Shown piece by piece: positions 29,000 through 39,971 of a stretch of 64,000 nt of DNA (positions are counted from its first letter, which is position 1; the number at the start of each line of letters is the position of its first letter). Source of the DNA: Turnera subulata (lineage: Eukaryota; Streptophyta; Magnoliopsida; Malpighiales; Passifloraceae); contig JAKUCV010007196.1 of assembly GCA_028386065.3 (NCBI GenBank), positions 1-64,000 on the forward strand, in the 5' to 3' direction. A program made the translations under genes and the position numbers. A model generated the notes under the pieces. That model had not been told where the DNA came from and did no database searches. It saw nothing but the letters and a program-made list of their open reading frames with translations.

Positions 29000-31231
29000 A
29001 GGTGCTATAAGGTGCTACTGTGTTGTAGGTGGGATATCATAAATTTTGGCATAAGCTTTTCATTAAATTGAGAGAGAAATATAGTCCTGGAATTCGGCAG
29101 CTACCAATGAAATGGACCCTACTGTACTTTTTTTCCGCTCCCAAGAGCTGGCCAGCCCACTGGTAGATAATGACCTTTCGTAGGCAATTTCATCAACCTT
29201 TATTTCTGAAAATGGCTTATCACTTCATTTTGAATAGAAAAAAAAAAGTTTTACCACTCCAATTTGCAAAAACATAATCTATCACTTCGACGACACTTGT
29301 TCAACCTGGCTTATCACTCATAAGTTTTTTCCTTGTAAGTGTTTATTTAGTCTTTATTTTATATATATCTAATAGATTTACAATAGAACTGGTGGTTAGT
29401 TGATGGATTTCAATTCCATCCTTTTGTTGTTGGAGACTCTCAACACCTCTTCCTTGCCTGGCATCCATGGATCTGAAGCTTTCAACTTCGAGGCTTCTAG
29501 ATCTACGGATACAAAAGTAAGAGTTGATGAGTTGTTCTTCCTTTCTTCCAGTGGCCTTGTGGGCTTGTTGCAGATAGCGGATAGTTGTTGTTGTGTGAAG
29601 TATGGAGCTTGTTATGAAGTGTTTACTCACAAAGGAGGATATGGGCTTTCTTCTGTTTATCCGGTGATGGCTATTGTTTGGCTTGCTCGGGTTTCAGAGA
29701 TAAAGCCGATAGCTACCGACCACCGGAAGCGAACTTGGTTGCTGTTTGGGGTTAATCCTGCTTTGTGCGGATTGAACGCCCTCGCGTCCATGGGTAGTTG
29801 CGAGTTCTTCGGTTTGAGTTTTAACTCTTACCTATGTCTGAATTAAAGAGTAACCGTTTTGTATTCATGGTTCATGTTTTGTTTGGGGATTTATTCCTCT
29901 ATGTTTGTGGCTTTTAATTATGTTATTTTCCTTGTTTTTAGCAGTGTAATTTGTGCTAATATGTATGTTGTATTCGTTTATATTAATATATTTTTACCCC
30001 TTTCGAAAAAAAAGAAGAAATAATGTGGACCATGTGAGTAACATGAAATGTACTTGTCAAGGAAAAAGAAAAAAGAATTTCCTCCTTCCCCAAAAAATTT
30101 CTATGGATTGATTGATTATTTAGGAGGCGATCACGAATAACCGAAGAAATTAAAGTCAAAGAGGTGGACCGTGTTTGACACTCTGACGCTCCTTATTATC
30201 GGCTTAGATAGAAATGACAATAACGCGTAAAGTTGTCGGCTCACTTGAAAAGACCTGACAGCATTTGCAACCGACAAAATTTAGCAACCAAACCAATAAA
30301 CATTTCACTCGTAATAACGCGTTTGGATTTGATCTAAAATTACAAACACCGTCGCTACGAGAATCAATTTTGGTAGAAATTACACGCAATGCAAATTAAT
30401 TGTGACATAACCTTGTGAGAGCCAGAGGAGAACCTCGGACAACATACTCCCAAATCCTTCCAGGGGTAAAGTCTTTTGAGAATTGAAGAATTGCTTGCTA
30501 GACAGATTTGGCAACCTACAAAATGTTGTATTGTGAAATAAATGCAATACTGGTGTTCCCTCCCTTCCAAAAAAACAAAAAATGATGTGTTTACCCTTTT
30601 AGAAATTTGTAAGAAACGTTAATTACTAATTTTCTTTTTGATCAACGTTAATTACTAATTTTCTAACTATATCCTCATTATTAAACAACAGAACGTGAGA
30701 AAAATTGAGTAAATGAATTCTCATAGAAGAAAAATTTTGGCAAATATTACTGTATTTTTATACATAGATTGTTTAAATTATTTTGATAAATTGACATAAG
30801 TCCGTAAGCTTTATTAGTTATGGAATGAATGAAGAATTAACAAAGAATGGTAAGAGATGGAAAATGCACTGCCTGAATTGCACCTCACATTAGTGGTCAA
30901 TACACATGAGTTATTCTGTTAAAAAAAATACCTAAATTATCTGCCACTGACGCATATTGTTGCGTCAAATTGAACGCTTTGGCGGCTTCCGGTGATCAAT
31001 CCTGCACCAAAATTATTTCACCCCATCATATCATTCACCATTCCAACAAGGTGAGATTTGGGCCTTGAAGCTACTATTCAGGATGGGTTTCAGAAGTCAA
31101 GGTTGCAGTTATTTTTTCCCCCGCAGGCCCGCACCCCGCCTGGTAGCAAATACTAATATATTAGCCCGAAAAGGTATGAGTTGAGAATCCTAAACATCCC
31201 AAGAGAATACTAAACATCCTAAGAGAATACT
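29000..31231. other. Intergenic region with no supported gene
   Basis: The region is AT-rich. A 148-residue open frame at 29400-29846 (+) has no recognisable domain. The stretch ends near 30000-30020 with an AT-rich block, CCCCTTTCG and an A-run, which looks like the A-tail of a LINE or SINE insertion. I cannot identify its 5' end or a target duplication. Nothing else is supported. Confidence 0.4.
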
Positions 31232-33487
31232 TAAACTATTGTGAATAATGGTATTACTATTGTGGATAATTGGAAGAAAGGCAAGAGGAAGAAGAGAAGG
31301 AAAAATTGCAGAGCAGCAAATTTTGCTCATTAGTCTATTCGTTTTTCCCTTTGCAATATATAGGAGAATACAAGCAATGTTAGGTGAGTACACGTAAATG
31401 ACATTCACGTGTTTTATTTACAACACTCCCCCTTGAATGTCATTGTGTATTGAGTAGAATACGCTTAGAGAGAACTGCCTAATTAAAAACCTTACCAAGA
31501 AAAACCCAGTGGGATAAAAACTTGGTGAAGGAAAAAAGAGTGCAGTGCGTATTCTGCTCCCCCTCATTTTGGCCTCTCTGGATTTTTTGATGTTGTTGCA
31601 TGCCAATCGTCCTTATCAACTTTCGATGATATTTGGTGGCAGATGCTTTGTCCGATTACTTTTGATACTGTACTACTTTAGTTGGGCAATGTTGACAGCA
31701 TTATCTTCATGATTTTGTCGTTGGAGCGTCTATCTTGTCATCTTGCTTTTGTAGTCCCGATGATATTGTAATATCATGTGTAAAGTTGTAGTTGATGTCC
31801 GTCTCTGCTTTATGTGGTCTGAATAAGGGATCTACATCTGAAAAAATCAACTTTACTTTCTTTCAGGTTTACAGGATTACACATTTGTTATTTCCCGAAG
31901 ATAAGAGCAAATACATATCTTGCCAATAGGCTTAAATCAAAAGCTTCAGGCTTTATGTTACAAGCAATACATATTGCACTAAGACAGGGTACTCCAGGAC
32001 CAGTCTAATAGCACGGTATTTGAAAGCCTCTTCTGGAGTTCCAATCACTAACCATATAGATATCAACATAAAATTTATTCATACTCAAAAAAGATTTAAA
32101 CTCAATTTAATTTTTGTAATTTCCCGGGAATTAGTTGCTTCAGGCAACTTGGATCCTTCAGGGATCTTCATGTATATTTCACAACTTATGGATCCATAGT
32201 AGGCTGTAAAAGCATTCATTAGATGCATTTCTAATTCTTTTCATATAATGCCAGACTTATCAAAATAATTTCATCCACCACAGGGGAGTATATCTCCTCA
32301 CAATTAATACCAGGTCATTTGGGTAAACCTTGTGCTACAAACCGTGCATTATATCTCAATATCTTTTCTTCACAAGTACCCATTTTTCGACCAATCAATT
32401 TTACACCTATCTAGTGTACGGACTACCGGTCTGAAAATTTTCTCGCTTCACAAGCGAGTCCAACACAGTCTTTAATCATATCTCTTTATTTTGGCCAATC
32501 ATACAACACCTACATTCATTAGTAGGTTCATGATCCTCATTTTAGCGCTATGTAAAATAAATAAAAATTGTATTCCGTCGACGGTTATTTCATGTCGGTT
32601 CCATCTTATCTCTGACACTGTAATTGAGATCTCATCATATTCACTTATTTCAGGTACCTGAGTTACTTCTGGAACTTTATCAATTTGTGTCAGAGAATCA
32701 ACCTCTTCTAGGGGACTTTTAATTCAAACCTCTACTGGAGGCCATATTTTCTTACTGGGGCCATCTTATCACTTTGCTCCTTTATTCTCTATAGGGAATT
32801 TCTTTTCTTTTGGAACCGAGTATAATCTATAGATTCATTTGCATACTTATATTGTTCTTCAGGAACATCAATTGAAACAGGAGCATTTGCAGCTGGTATA
32901 TGGTCACACTTAATTTAAATGTGTCTGGCAAGTGCATATCAATTTTTCTGCAAATGAATCATCTTCTTTTGAACTTCAGGTTCACACTAATTGATATGAG
33001 GATCAACATTCATATATATTATGCATTTCAACAATCTTGATCCAGTTGCTTCTTTCTCCCCCTGATGTTGGGTATACACACATATCGAATTATCAATAAG
33101 TAAATCTTGCTATAAATGAATCTCCAATCTTTTAGTCAATAGTTTCAATAATGTTGTGATTTAATGAAGATTACCCAACATCTATTCCCAACCTTCTTTA
33201 AGGACCAGATTAACTATGCTGTGGTGGAGCATAATATACTGTACAACCAACGGTCCGAAGATGGGAGATATTTTGTGACCAAGAACCAATGGGGAGATCT
33301 TATGATCTTATAATATCTTATTGGCTTGATGCACATTTACTGCGTATAAAATACCATAATCATATTTCATCAATGGTCCTGCAATCAATTGTCAATATGG
33401 CCCAGATCTCTTTGGGTTTATTTCCAATGATATACATTCTCCATTGAAGAAACATACCAGCATTATCTAGACATATAGTCTAATAAC

Positions 33488-34165
33488 ATGAGTAGAACTG
33501 TTTTCTTTGTTGAGGGTGCCTCTCTAGGAAGAAGAAATAGGTTAGCTTATAGTATGGTGAATGAGCAGCAAGAGGAATTACCGAATGATCTGGCGAGAAT
33601 TCCTCGTTTAGTGTTTGTTGATGAACTATATTCATCTAGGTTCTTTGTAACTCCTATGGAAGAAACATTCTTCCTAGAGGACCAAAGCAATCTAAAGGCT
33701 TCCTTTTATGGCTCGGCTAATTCTATTATATTTTTCATATCTAATAGACTGCAGGATTTTCAGCTAGAGCCTTCATGTCAAATTTTAAATCAATGCAGTT
33801 ATTATCAGATTTCCATGATGGCTCGAAGCGTCCCAAGGGTGACTGGGTTACCACCTACATGGCCTAAGGTACGACTTTTACTGTGGAATTGCAGGGGTGT
33901 AGCAAGAAGATCTCAAGACTTTGTGCGTACCTTAAGGGATCTGAAGAATCAGTACAAGCCTAACATGGTACTGATTACTGAGACTCTGTGGCAAGCAGGA
34001 GAGAATCATGGAGTAATACCACTCCGTTTTCCTCCAGCAAATCGGTTTGAGTTGCCTAGAGATAACAACATGGGTGGTATGTGGTTCTCCTGGAACGATA
34101 GTGTTAGGGTTAACATCAATAACGAGGCCCAGAGCTTTAGGGCCAATGTTGTACCCAACCATTAA
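33488..34165 (+). pseudogene. EEP (LINE-type endonuclease) fragment inside copia-1
   Basis: A 225-codon open frame runs opposite to copia-1. Its C-terminal half looks like the start of an endonuclease/exonuclease/phosphatase domain: VRLLLWNCRGV at residues 128-138, VLITET at 161-166 (the metal-binding Glu) and GGMWFSWNDSV at 196-206. The frame then stops at NVVPNH, before the catalytic His/Asp motifs, so it cannot be an active nuclease. The first 110 residues match nothing I recognise. It sits exactly where protease and N-terminal integrase of copia-1 should be. A homologous piece with the same 3' limit occurs at 60009-60101. Confidence 0.65.
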
Positions 34166-35284
34166 ATAATTTCATTCAACTTTATGTATGAGAACAATTC
34201 CTCTATGTGGATGTTCTCAAGTAATGATCCCTTATGCAATAATAATATGCATATTTTCTTTTAGCCTTGCCATTGTGATAATCTTTGTAGTCATAATAAT
34301 TCCTTCCATATCCTTGGCAACAGGCACAATCATAACTAACTGTCTTATTCACTTCAGGGAATGGAGCAGAATCGATTTAATGGGATCCGTAACAATTTCT
34401 TTAATTACTGTAAACAAAAATATTTTGTACTCTTCAGGAGTCTATACTCTTCAGGAGCGTAAGCATATGATCTTCTGGATCATAGTTAAACTTGTGTTCT
34501 TCACAGTATAGGTAGTTAAACTTGTGTTCTTCATAGTATAGGTATGCAACAGTATTCACATACAGTTTTCCTCTCCCCCTTGAATACTGTTGCATTTTTT
34601 GGTAGGTGGAATATTGCTCTTCAGGAGCACATTAAAATTCATGCTTTTCTGGTGCAGATTAATTTACTTTTATGGGAATAATTTCAGTTTATTAAGTACG
34701 AAATACATCATTGCATTGTCTTCAGGACAAATGCCGGGGTCATTATTCGAGAAACGACAATGCCATATAAAAAAATTAAGCAGTAAAGATAAACATAATA
34801 TAATAAATATAACAGAAATAATAAAACTAGATATAAAATAAAATTAAACATAAAAATTAAATCAATATATGTCAACTTGCACATTCAGGGTAAGCAAGAA
34901 TAATATTTCAATATCCTGGTCATCATCTCGACCAAACATGGTTTTATCAATATTACATTTTGTCCTGCTGGGACACGCTTTTCTTTACGTGCGTACACTT
35001 GTAATCAAATTTCGTGAGAATAACCATCTTCTTGTGGTCATTCAATGTCCCATTTCTGTTGGTCATATAAATATTTGCAGGACCTTTTGGCAGTAAGACT
35101 TCCGGTCTTTGCTTGCAATTTTCTTTTATTGAGTCTTTTGGACTCCCTCATTTAGTCTTCCAGACTATTGTCATTTAAATGCACTTCAGCATTTAATGCC
35201 CATAACAAATTTCTTCCGGAAATTCTAAGGGCCTCCAATATTTGTATCATAATTCCAAAATTAAATAAATAAAAGACTTTAATA

Positions 35285-35670
35285 AATAAACATGGGCCTT
35301 TTATTAATTAGCCCAATTAAAATAGAGAGAAATTAAATACAATGGGCCTTATATGAGCCCAATTGAAATATGAATTAAAACAAGAAAATAATATAATGGG
35401 CCTTTTCATAGCCCAATAAATGACCAAAAAATTTAATGCGATGGGCCTTGTATGAGCCCAAAACGTATATAAAAAAAAAGAGGCGGCTTAGCCGGCCAAT
35501 AAATGAAACAAGGCGGCTTTGCGGCCAACAAAGAGAAAAGGCGGCTTAGCCGGCCAATAGTGAATACTAAGCAAATAACCGAAAAATTAAATGCGATGGA
35601 CCTATTAATAGCCCACAAAAATTAAATAAATACGTAAATATTAAATGCAATGGGCCTTTTAATAGCCCAC
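35285..35670. repeat. Irregular hairpin repeats, TGGGCCTT...AGCCCA
   Basis: About six copies of a short imperfect palindrome (TGGGCCTTTTAATAGCCCA type, stem TGGGC/GCCCA) recur at intervals of roughly 50-70 bp in AT-rich DNA. They lie in the presumed 5' leader of copia-1. The loop varies while both stem arms are mostly kept. Confidence 0.7.
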
Positions 35671-35779
35671 AAAGTATATAAATATAAATTCTCCCACCCC
35701 TTTTTTTTATCTCCATATATTTTTTTCTTATTTTTTTATAGTCAGGATATATATTTACTGTTTTTTTTTAACCAGACTG

Positions 35780-36480
35780 GGCCGTAAACAGTACCGGCCC
35801 AGGCCCTCGCACAGTGCCAACCCAGGCCCATGCAGAGTGGCCCGAGCCAGCTTGCCCAAAAAACCCAGCCCGAGCCCAAACGTTTCAGGTCCAGGTCCAC
35901 GCGGGTCAACCCGACCCAGACCACAGACCCATTCACACATCTGGGTCGGGGTCGTCTTCAACCCAGCTGTGGCAGGCGGCGGCGCGGCGAGGCTAGGCAA
36001 AGACGGGCGGTGGTACGAGGAGGAAACCCGGCCAGCGAACGAAGGCTGCTACGGCGTGGAGGCGTCGCGACCGTTGGTGCTGCGTCGGCGACGAAGGACG
36101 GCCCGGCTACTCTCCGTCGTCGTCGATCTGCTACAGGCCGGCAAAGGCGAGGAGGCGCGGCTAGTGGCGGCGGGCGTTAGCTGCTCGTGTGCAGAAGAAG
36201 CAGACCCGACTCGGCTGCAACGGGTCGCCGGGTTCCGCCATCGGGTCGTCGTCTCCCGGAGGCGCGTTGGGCGGCGGAAACGGATGGGGAAGATCGCGTT
36301 CGGTCGGCGACGTCCCGGCGAGCACGATGGTGGTGACGGTGTCGTGCACGGCGGCGCGGAACGCCCTGGCATGAACAGTACCAGAGGGGTGGCGCACTGT
36401 TCTTCGTTTTGGTTCTGGATTGTTTTTCCTTCAACTCTGTTGGTTTTTTTTTCCTTGCTTGGTAGAGAAAATCATGCTGA
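35780..36480. other. GC-rich leader segment of copia-1
   Basis: This GC-rich block between the hairpin repeats and the right LTR is open in several frames on both strands, a composition effect. No domain is recognisable. It contrasts sharply with the AT-rich rest of the element and could be captured or low-complexity DNA. Confidence 0.45.
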
Positions 36481-36628
36481 TAACGTGTTGTAAATGGGAA
36501 AAATTGCAGAGCAGCAAATTTTGCTCATTAGTCTATTCGTTTTTCCCTTTGCAATATATAGGAAGATACAAGCAATATTTGGTGAGTACACGTAAATGAC
36601 ATTCACGTGTTTTATTTACAATATAAAC

Positions 36629-37279
36629 ATCCCACATGTTCTAATTCTATATATATAGGTGCAATATTAGCTCATCTTTTTTTCTTTTTGGGTCATGCCT
36701 CATTACCTGATGCTTCATACCATGTCTTTCACCAAGAAAATCATCTTCTTTTGTAACCAATAGACCACCGCGGGATTGAGGTATTGCGTCGGTCAAAGTT
36801 TACGTAAGGTTTAAAGAATCTGCTGCACATGCTCACGGAATGAATTCAATAAATCTGGTTCTAGGAACAATTTCACATTGTAAATTAAACTTAATCAAAG
36901 AGCAGAGCCTCATGCCACATTATTATTTAATTTGTGTATTTATTTTTCAAGTATACTTCAGAATTCATATAAGAATTGTCCAAAGGATTAATACGGTTAA
37001 TCCATTCTTTCATCCAGCTGAGCTGACTCGCCAAGGGAGAATCCGTTCCTTAATACAACTGAATCGGCTAAGCGAGATGGTATGTAAGTAGTCCATAATC
37101 CAGCTGAATAGGCAAGGGAGATGGTATGTAACTGTAAGTAAGCCTCCCCCTAGTAGATGTCCTAAGTAAGCCTCCCCCTAGCAGAAACCCTTCCGGGGAG
37201 TATAAACTCATCAGGTGCAGATGAAGAACTTGCAGATTGTGCAAAAACAAGAAGATAAAACGATTGCAATTTTTGACTT
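36629..37279. other. Downstream end of the snoRNA locus
   Basis: No gene is recognised. Near 37020-37200 there are imperfect tandem copies: the word AAGTAAGCCTCCCCCTAG occurs twice (about 37137 and 37163), and AGCTGA-n-GGCAAGGGAGA recurs. If the snoRNA cluster is one transcript, its 3' end should lie here. Confidence 0.4.
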
Positions 37280-37367
37280 ATGGCTGCTCAGGTAGATGCA
37301 TACCAGATCATAAAACAAGTTTCATATGTCCAGACATAAAATTAAGCATCATCATCACTGCAGCCAT
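37280..37367 (-). ncRNA. C/D box snoRNA, target not identified
   Basis: On the minus strand: a perfect 8-bp terminal stem ATGGCTGC/GCAGCCAT (37360-37367 with 37280-37287), box C TGATGATGATG just inside it, and box D CTGA at 37288-37291. The antisense region before box D would be GGTATGCATCTAC. I do not recall a matching segment in plant 18S, 5.8S or 25S rRNA or U6, so I call it an orphan. It is the last of four snoRNAs on this strand. Confidence 0.8.
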
Positions 37368-37467
37368 ATGAACTTCTGACAACGAGATTCTATAACCATT
37401 ATGACAACACAACAAAAAACAGAAGAAGCTTGTTTATATTAAAAATCCAGAATGATGAAATAATTAT

Positions 37468-37560
37468 GAACCTCAGAGATATTCCACAAAGTGGAAGTTG
37501 CAGACAATCGACATAGCATCAGATTCTGACCGCCCGTCTGCTTTTTCTCATCACTGATTC
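37468..37560 (-). ncRNA. U43: C/D box snoRNA U43 type, guides 18S rRNA methylation
   Basis: On the minus strand: terminal stem GAATC/GGTTC (37556-37560 with 37468-37472), box C TGATGA (37548-37553) and box D CTGA (37473-37476). The internal guide GACGGGCGGT (37529-37538) followed by CAGA as D' is complementary to ACCGCCCGTC, the universally conserved segment near the 3' end of 18S rRNA. The same guide followed by a CAGA D' box occurs in vertebrate U43 and is the yeast snR70 function. With CAGA as D', the +5 rule points to the C in ACCGC-CCGUC, the known U43 site. Confidence 0.85.
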
Positions 37561-37693
37561 TAATTCAAATCCATGCAATTAAACCAATTATCCTTATTCA
37601 CGTTATACTGATTCCAAAGCTTTGAAATGTCATTTGGCAGGCAATGGTGAGAGAAATATAAAACACAAAACTAACAAGGAGGGGAATGCACTG

Positions 37694-37779
37694 GAAAGGC
37701 ATCAGATAATAAGCGGAGTACTTAGTCCACATCTAATTCAGTGTGTAGGATAAGAATTTTCGTACATCATTTGCCTTTC
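37694..37779 (-). ncRNA. C/D box snoRNA, dual 25S rRNA guide (copy 2)
   Basis: On the minus strand: a perfect 8-bp terminal stem GAAAGGCA/TGCCTTTC (37772-37779 with 37694-37701), box C ATGATGT (37764-37770, last base off consensus), D' CTGA (37738-37741) and box D CTGA (37702-37705). Guide 1, before D, is CTCCGCTTATT (37708-37718), complementary to AATAAGCGGAG near the 5' end of 25S rRNA. Guide 2, before D', is CTTATCCTACAC (37743-37754), complementary to GTGTAGGATAAG in the 3' half of plant 25S rRNA. It is a paralogue of the snoRNA at 37880. Confidence 0.85.
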
Positions 37780-37879
37780 ATCACCGGGAAACACAATATG
37801 CAACAAATAGAGGAACACAAACCATATAGCAAAAAAAACAAACAATAAATTCAACCAATACAAAAAGAAAAGAGCACAC

Positions 37880-37968
37880 ATGGCATCAGATAATAAGCGG
37901 AGTTTGTAGTCAACACAAAAGTGTTCAGTGTGTAGGATAAGATTTACATTTGAGTCATCAGCTGCCAT
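37880..37968 (-). ncRNA. C/D box snoRNA, dual 25S rRNA guide (copy 1)
   Basis: On the minus strand: terminal stem ATGGCA/TGCCAT (37963-37968 with 37880-37885), consensus box C TGATGA (37955-37960), D' CTGA and box D CTGA (37886-37889). Both guides match copy 2 exactly: CTCCGCTTATT at 37892-37902 and CTTATCCTACAC at 37930-37941. The spacer between D' and guide 1 has diverged while boxes and guides are unchanged, as expected of functional duplicates. This is the promoter-proximal snoRNA of the four recognised. Confidence 0.87.
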
Positions 37969-38145
37969 AATAAATCACACAATAACAACATATTAAAAGA
38001 AGAAGAAGAAACAAAAAAAGAAAACAACACCATACTCCTGCGAGCGAGCAAATCTAATAAGGGAAATATAGGTAGGTCCATTTGACGCCAAGGCAAGAAC
38101 AAAGATTGCAATGGGCTGGTAAGCCAACCTTGAAATTCACTCTGT

Positions 38146-38208
38146 GCATCTGTTTTATCCCCTCTAGCTTTCTTTATTCGCCAAATCGAGGAGCGGGTAA
38201 ACAGATGC
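38146..38208. other. Long hairpin upstream of the snoRNAs
   Basis: GCATCTGTTTTA at the left pairs with GTAAACAGATGC at the right, a 12-bp stem around about 39 nt, with further CCTC/GAGG pairing inside. It lies between the promoter and the first C/D snoRNA. An H/ACA hairpin is possible, but a correct H box and terminal ACA are not clear in the cluster orientation. Confidence 0.35.
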
Positions 38209-38434
38209 AACAAAAACGACATAAACAAAACTAATCTAAAAACACAAGGATTTGCAAATAAACAATCTCGATTTGTGAATTATGAGAAAACGGGAGAGAC
38301 GGAAGAATACGAAGATTGTACCAAACACATAACTAAGAACCGATATTTGACCCGTAGATCCATCTCTCGAGACGGAGGTTACAGCCCCTGCTGCTCCCTG
38401 GAGAGATGGTGCAGGGTGACAGCGGCGAGCTTCG

Positions 38435-38598
38435 CTTAAATAGGGTTTTTACAAAATCAATTAGGGTTTACCTGATGGGGGCGGTCTCGTTTTATCAGTT
38501 GTTTTCCTTTGTTTTCTGGGTGGGTTCGGTGCCATAGGAGTCTGGGCCTGGCATAGTAGGGGAAAGTGTAGGATGGGCTACTTTTCTAGTGTTGGGCC
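38435..38598 (-). promoter_or_regulatory. Promoter of the snoRNA cluster
   Basis: On the minus strand there is TATTTAAG (38435-38442), a telo-box AAACCCTAA (38461-38469) plus a second AAACCCTA just before the TATA motif, and three site II cores (TGGGCC at 38543-38548, TGGGCT at 38574-38579, TGGGCC at 38593-38598, read on the plus strand). Telo-box with site II is the typical promoter of plant ribosomal-protein and snoRNA-cluster genes. Transcription should run leftward through all four snoRNAs. Confidence 0.75.
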
Positions 38599-39971
38599 TG
38601 AATGATTGCCGATTCCTTGTGCTATTTAAACCAGGGGAAAAAAAAAAAAAAATCACTTGCCAATATTTGTTTAGGATTTGAGAGATTAACTCGTATATTT
38701 GTGTTCCATCTTATTTGAAGGTAGATACTTACTCCAAATTTAATTTTAAATTCTTTTTCATGTATATTGAAAGACAATCTTTATTTTTTTGGAGATACCA
38801 CTAATGTTTTTTTATTATTAATAAACTTATTTTATTAGATACGTCTTAGATTCTAGTGTTGGACTCCTAAGTACTAGATAATTTCTTTACTTCATAAGTA
38901 TAATTGAAGAAAACCAATAGAGAGTGATTCACTGGTGTCAGTAACTTGAATATTTGGGTTTCTGAGAATACCAAGTATGTTTTCCTAATTGCAAACTCAA
39001 TACTCATTCAATTTCAGAGTTAATCTATATGTACATACTAGGAAATTTTCAGTTCTCCCTCTAACAACAGGAAAAAAAAAAGAAAAAGAAAAAGAAAAGC
39101 CTCTCCTCTGGTCATTGCTCTTCGTGATGCTCTTTCTTGATATCAGCAGGAGGTAGAAAGCAATCCATTGACAACCCATTTATGTTGAAATCAACTTCCT
39201 CAATCGTCCATGTTTCCTCGATCTTCCTCTTGTGATTAATTGGCCCTCCATATCTGTGAAGTGTTGCAGTAGTTGTTCCACTATGTGCGATATTGAGGCC
39301 CTCTATATATCTATAATCTCCCACTGTTGTCTCAATGGTTGTCTCCCAAAAGGCTGCATCATTTCCCTTGATGGGTTTCATCTTCACTAATTTTTTGTCC
39401 TCAAGCTTGACAAGCAGCCCCGTTCTGTGGCTGAAATAGCCCCATATTGTATGGTGGCGAACTTCCGTGTTTGATGAACTTTGCGCTTGGAGGATATTCG
39501 CGTCAGTCTCGACCTTGAGCACGAAACAGTCTTCGCCGTTGATGTTTTGCTCCCCTGTGCATACAGCCTCTAAGAACAAGTGAGCTGTGCATCTTGGATC
39601 CAGTCCCTGTAATAAGTGTTAGAATAATTACTTTATGCCTCAAATATCTTGATAAATTATTAGACAATCAAGAACAATAATCAGGTATAGTAAGGCGTAT
39701 CCGAATCAATGATGAACAAACTTGAACGTTGATCGGAGAGGATTGGGCTTCATTACAAAATACCCCCCTGTACTTTCGGTCAAACTAGGATCACCCCCTG
39801 ACAAAAAAAAAAACTGGTATTTGACCCCCTAAACTTTGTAATTTCACAATTTACCTCATTCCGTTAGGGTTTTTGCAATTGTGTTAGTTGACTTAACGGA
39901 ATGCACGGATGATCGACACGTGTCAAGATGATTACCGTTGATTTTTTTTAAGAAATTTCATAAATATAAAA

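Larger units (their letters stand above)
31237..36623 (-). mobile_element. Decayed Ty1/copia retrotransposon (copia-1)
   Basis: A 5-bp direct repeat TAAAC (31232-31236, 36624-36628) flanks an element with outer ends TATTG...CAATA. A segment of about 130 bp containing GCAGAGCAGCAAATTTTGCT is shared by the left (to 31424) and right (36486-36623) LTRs. Immediately inside the left LTR, CTCCCCCTTG is a minus-strand polypurine tract, fixing the orientation. Minus-strand remnants include an LDNAG integrase motif with QLIAGPLM near 33380-33470 and a Gly/Arg-rich gag end near 34170-34320. The segment expected between them is replaced by a foreign EEP fragment. No intact frame remains. Confidence 0.8.

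Noticed and set aside
29400..29846. 148-residue plus-strand frame
   Set aside because: No recognised domain; the A-run ending near 30020 hints at a retroposon, but no 5' end or target duplication was found.
35837..36493. 218-residue Arg/Gly-rich frame
   Set aside because: Low-complexity GC-rich DNA open in many frames inside copia-1; no recognisable domain.
36486..36623. Perfectly matching copia-1 LTR pair
   Set aside because: The left LTR has about 50 bp at its outer side that the right one lacks, so only the shared ~130 bp and the TAAAC duplication are claimed.
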